64,000 bases of DNA, taken from contig NZ_JAYLVL010000002.1 in assembly GCF_046156175.1 (NCBI RefSeq), positions 1 to 64,000 of the forward strand, given 5' to 3'. The notes beneath the pieces are model-generated. The model saw only the letters and a program-made list of their open reading frames with translations, did no database searches and was not told the origin of the DNA. Shown one piece after another: positions 60,988 through 64,000 of this stretch (position 1 is the stretch's first letter; every line of letters begins with the position of its first letter). The position numbers and the translations under genes are program-made. Source of the DNA: Lacisediminihabitans sp046156175 (GTDB taxonomy: Bacteria; Actinomycetota; Actinomycetes; Actinomycetales; Microbacteriaceae).

Positions 60988-63165
60988 ATGAGCAACGAGA
61001 CGTATCTTGGCGACGCCGGATTGGCCACCGACAGTCTCGACGATGACGACTACGAGTCGACCTGGGTGGACGACGGCACTCTGCCCCCGGAGCGCTATCT
61101 CGACCGAGAGCTGAGCTGGCTGGCGTTCAACACCCGGGTGCTCGAGCTCGCGGAGGACCCGGAGTTGCCGCTCCTCGAGCGGGCGAACTTCCTCGCGATC
61201 TTCGCGAGCAACCTCGACGAGTTCTTCATGGTGCGAATCGCCGGTCTCAAGCGCCGCATCCTCACCGGGCTCGCCGTGCCGACCAACATCGGGGCCGCAC
61301 CGACAGAGGTGCTCGCCGTGATCCAGGATCGCGCGCACGAGTTGCAGGCCCGCCACGCGCTCGCCTTCCGCGAACTGGTGAAACCAGACCTCGACGACGC
61401 CGGCATCCACATCGAGACCTGGGCCGACCTCGGCCAGGCCGATCGCGACTCCCTCGACGAGATCTTCGCGGCCCGCATCTTCCCGGTGTTGATGCCGCTC
61501 GCCGTCGACCCGGCGCATCCGTTCCCCTACATCTCCGGACTCTCGCTCAACCTGTCGATCCGGGTGCGCAATCCCAAGATCGGCAAAGACGAGTTCGCCC
61601 GGCTCAAGGTGCCGCCGATGCTGCCTCGCTTCGTGCAGCTTCCGGACGACGGGAGCGGCCTGCTGCGCTTCATCCCGCTGGAAGACCTCATCTCCAACCA
61701 TCTCGGAGACCTCTTCCCCGGCATGGAGGTGCTCGATCACCACGAGTTCCGCGTCACGCGCAACGAGGATGTGGTGCTCGAGGAGGACGAGTCGGAGAAC
61801 CTGATCCAGACCCTCGAGCGGGAGTTGCTTCGCCGCCGCTTCGGTCCGCCCATTCGTCTCGAGATCACCGACGACATGGATGACCTCACGCTTGGCCTCC
61901 TCGTGCGCGAACTCGACATCACCGACTCCGAGGTCTACCGGCTTCCCGCCCCCCTCGACCTCGGCGGACTGTTCGAGCTGAACAAGATCGATCGCCCGAC
62001 CCTCAAGTACCGCAAGCATGTGCCGACGACCGCGTCCCAGCTGATGCCGCTCGAACCCAATGCGACACCGGACATCTTCGGATCGATCGCCCGCCAGGAC
62101 GTGCTGCTTCACCACCCTTACGAGTCTTTCGCGACGAGCGTGCAGGCATTCCTCGAACAGGCCGCGACAGACCCCGACGTGCTCGCCATCAAGCAGACCC
62201 TGTACCGCACCTCCGGTGACAGTCCGATCGTTGAGGCGCTGATCCAGGCCGCCGAATCCGGCAAGCAGGTGCTTGCGCTCGTGGAGATCAAGGCCCGGTT
62301 CGACGAGTCGGCAAACATCTCCTGGGCGCGCAAGCTGGAGAAGGCCGGGGTTCACGTGGTCTACGGGCTCGTTGGACTCAAGACGCACTGCAAGCTCGCG
62401 CTCGTGATCCGCCAGGAGAACGGCGTGCTCAAGCACTACAGCCACATCGGCACCGGCAACTACAACCCCAAGACCAGCCGCATCTATGAGGACTACGGGC
62501 TGCTCACCGCGAGCGCCACCGTCGGCAAAGACCTCACGCGACTGTTCAACGAGCTCTCCGGGTATGCGATCGAAAAGAAATTCAAGCGCTTGCTCGTCGC
62601 GCCCCTCCACCTGCGCAAGGGACTGATCAAGCGCATCCGTATCGAAGCCGACAACGCCCGCAACGGCATGCCGTCAGGTATCCGCATCAAGCTCAACTCG
62701 ATCGTCGATGAGGCCATCATCGATGCGCTGTACCGCGCGAGCGAAGCCGGTGTGCCCATCGAGCTGCTTGTCCGCGGCATCTGCGGCGTCAAGCCCGGCG
62801 TCGACGGACTGAGCGGCAATATCGAGGTGCGGTCGATCCTCGGCCGCTATCTGGAACATTCCCGCATCTTCTCCTTCATCAACGGCGGCGATCCCCAGGT
62901 CTACATCGGCAGTGCGGACATGATGCATCGCAACCTCGACCGACGGGTCGAAGCGCTCGTGCGCCTCACCTCCCCCGACCACCTTCGGCAGATCGAGGAT
63001 CTCTTCGACCTCTCCATGTCCGATGACACTGCCCACTGGAAGCTCGCCGCCGACGGGAGCTGGACACGGCACTACCGGGCGGAGGACGGGTCGCTGCTCG
63101 AGGACATGCAGAATGTGCTCATGCGACAGGTGTCCCAGAGAAAGCGCACCGGAGTAGTGCGTTGA
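60988..63165 (+). CDS. ppk1: Polyphosphate kinase 1
   Basis: The 725-residue kinase makes polyphosphate from ATP. Its N-terminal domain has ELSWLAFNTRVLELAEDPELPLLERANFLAIFASNLDEFFMVR. The catalytic domains carry the phospho-His region YSHIGTGNYNPKT near 489-500 and a second His in MHRNLDRRVEA. It has the usual bacterial length and is followed by a Nudix gene overlapping its stop (TTGA). Confidence 0.97.
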   Translation: MSNETYLGDAGLATDSLDDDDYESTWVDDGTLPPERYLDRELSWLAFNTRVLELAEDPELPLLERANFLAIFASNLDEFFMVRIAGLKRRILTGLAVPTNIGAAPTEVLAVIQDRAHELQARHALAFRELVKPDLDDAGIHIETWADLGQADRDSLDEIFAARIFPVLMPLAVDPAHPFPYISGLSLNLSIRVRNPKIGKDEFARLKVPPMLPRFVQLPDDGSGLLRFIPLEDLISNHLGDLFPGMEVLDHHEFRVTRNEDVVLEEDESENLIQTLERELLRRRFGPPIRLEITDDMDDLTLGLLVRELDITDSEVYRLPAPLDLGGLFELNKIDRPTLKYRKHVPTTASQLMPLEPNATPDIFGSIARQDVLLHHPYESFATSVQAFLEQAATDPDVLAIKQTLYRTSGDSPIVEALIQAAESGKQVLALVEIKARFDESANISWARKLEKAGVHVVYGLVGLKTHCKLALVIRQENGVLKHYSHIGTGNYNPKTSRIYEDYGLLTASATVGKDLTRLFNELSGYAIEKKFKRLLVAPLHLRKGLIKRIRIEADNARNGMPSGIRIKLNSIVDEAIIDALYRASEAGVPIELLVRGICGVKPGVDGLSGNIEVRSILGRYLEHSRIFSFINGGDPQVYIGSADMMHRNLDRRVEALVRLTSPDHLRQIEDLFDLSMSDDTAHWKLAADGSWTRHYRAEDGSLLEDMQNVLMRQVSQRKRTGVVR

Positions 63166-64000
63166 CCCTCACCGGCCCCGCTGTCGTACAGGCCGCGGGA
63201 GCGGTGTGCTGGCGGGAGACTCCCTCGGGCATCGAACTGCTGGTGATCCACCGCGGTGACCGCGCGGACGTCTCCATCCCCAAGGGCAAGGTGGATCCGG
63301 GGGAGACTCCCCCGCAGACCGCCGTGCGCGAGATCGCCGAGGAGACCGGGCTCGCGATCGCGCTGGGCGCGCCCCTCGGCTCGACCGAGTACACGATGCC
63401 GGGAGGTCGCGAGAAGATCGTGCACTACTGGTCGGCGGAGGTCTCGGATGAGGCGATCGCCGGGTCGACCTTCGTGCCGAACAAGGAGGTGGCGGCCGTC
63501 GAGTGGCTGTCGGTCAAAGCCGCGCGGGCCGCCCTCAGCTACGAACTCGACCGGGATGTGCTCGACCGGTTCTCGGCGCGGGCGAAGGCCCGCACCATCC
63601 GCACCTTCCCGATCATCGTGCTGCGCCACGGTCGCGCGGTGCCGCCCGCCAGCTGGGACGGACCGGATTCGACGCGGCCGCTGCTGCATCGCGGGCTCGA
63701 GCAGTCCCGCAATGTCGCGCCGGCCATCGCGGCCTGGGCACCGGAGAAGCTCATCAGCAGCACTGCCGCGCGCTGCCTCGCCACGATCGAACCGGTCGCC
63801 GCTCTCACCGGACTACCCATCAAGCAGTCGACGGGAATCAGCCAGGATGCCTGGGAAGACGGTGCCGCCCGGGTGCACAAGGCCGTTCGCAAGCGGCTCG
63901 CGGCGGGGGTGTCGGTGGTGCTGTGCAGCCACGGGCCCGTGATCCCTGAGATCATCGCGGAGACCGCCGCTCTCACCAACACGCCCCTCGATGCTCCCCT
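63162..64000 (+). CDS. MutT1-like Nudix hydrolase with histidine-phosphatase domain, partial
   Basis: The frame runs open to the window end. A TTG start overlaps the ppk1 stop (TTGA). The Nudix domain has the full box GKVDPGE..., AVREIAEETGL near 38-60. A histidine-phosphatase domain begins at about 150 with LRHGRAVPPASWDGPD. This two-domain design is that of mycobacterial MutT1, which hydrolyses 8-oxo-(d)GTP and diadenosine polyphosphates. The C-terminus is missing from the window. Linkage to ppk1 points to nucleotide/polyphosphate metabolism. Confidence 0.9.
   Translation, partial: MTLTGPAVVQAAGAVCWRETPSGIELLVIHRGDRADVSIPKGKVDPGETPPQTAVREIAEETGLAIALGAPLGSTEYTMPGGREKIVHYWSAEVSDEAIAGSTFVPNKEVAAVEWLSVKAARAALSYELDRDVLDRFSARAKARTIRTFPIIVLRHGRAVPPASWDGPDSTRPLLHRGLEQSRNVAPAIAAWAPEKLISSTAARCLATIEPVAALTGLPIKQSTGISQDAWEDGAARVHKAVRKRLAAGVSVVLCSHGPVIPEIIAETAALTNTPLDAP

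Overview
The window is G+C-rich DNA from an actinomycete, most likely a member of the Microbacteriaceae (Micrococcales). Lineage markers are mycothiol synthase (mshD) next to glnR, CarD, an IspDF fusion ahead of cysS and rlmB, FolP2, a WXG100 protein, an orphan GroEL under CIRCE control, an IdeR/DtxR repressor, SenX3-RegX3-PhoU, an XPB-type helicase and Ppk1. The genus is not determined.

Left end (1-6.2 kb) is accessory DNA. It holds a 1206-residue protein with a C-terminal PD-(D/E)XK-like nuclease motif, a decayed IS3-family element with perfect 23-bp ends, the 3' half of a tRNA-Met and an intact tRNA-Arg(CCU). From 6.2 to 20.5 kb the content is core: two HNH nucleases, an iron repressor with an iron box, serC, cold-shock and DUF3027 genes, an XPB helicase pair, a RibD-like reductase, folP2, a two-component system and an esx-like gene. 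A 1-kb block of nested tandem repeats (20.49-21.40 kb) separates this from groEL.

From 23.3 to 29.1 kb lie small conserved genes (DUF3048, cspA, LytR_C, DUF3263, DUF2332, ElaA-like acetyltransferase, msrB, nitroreductase, DMT permease). A tRNA-Thr(UGU) at 29.17 kb has its 3' end repeated at 30.67 kb, bracketing one membrane-protein gene in an island-like unit. At 32.0-35.2 kb is an operon of a ribbon-helix-helix regulator, a DUF4097 protein and a two-gene ABC exporter, preceded by a palindromic operator.

The most interesting segment is 35.2-43.2 kb. Two divergent gene sets encode a fatty acyl reductase-HAD fusion flanked by two paralogous ferritin/desaturase-like proteins (one with a full diiron ligand set, one without), and an SDR, a PlsC-type acyltransferase and an alkyl-DHAP-synthase-like flavoprotein. 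Together these match the parts list for ether lipids, and the diiron protein is a candidate for the oxygen-dependent step to plasmalogens. A BLUF blue-light sensor lies directly downstream on the same strand.

From 43.3 kb to the end the DNA is core: a DsbA-like thioredoxin, an MsiK/UgpC-type ATPase, DUF4032, the carD-ispDF-cysS-rlmB operon, senX3-regX3 with a PHO-box-like triple repeat before phoU, gpmA, a methyltransferase, a five-gene membrane/YgfZ/FABP operon including a 36-residue microprotein, glnR-mshD, ppk1 and a MutT1-like Nudix-phosphatase gene cut by the window end. All functions are read from sequence features and remembered family knowledge; no database search was run.
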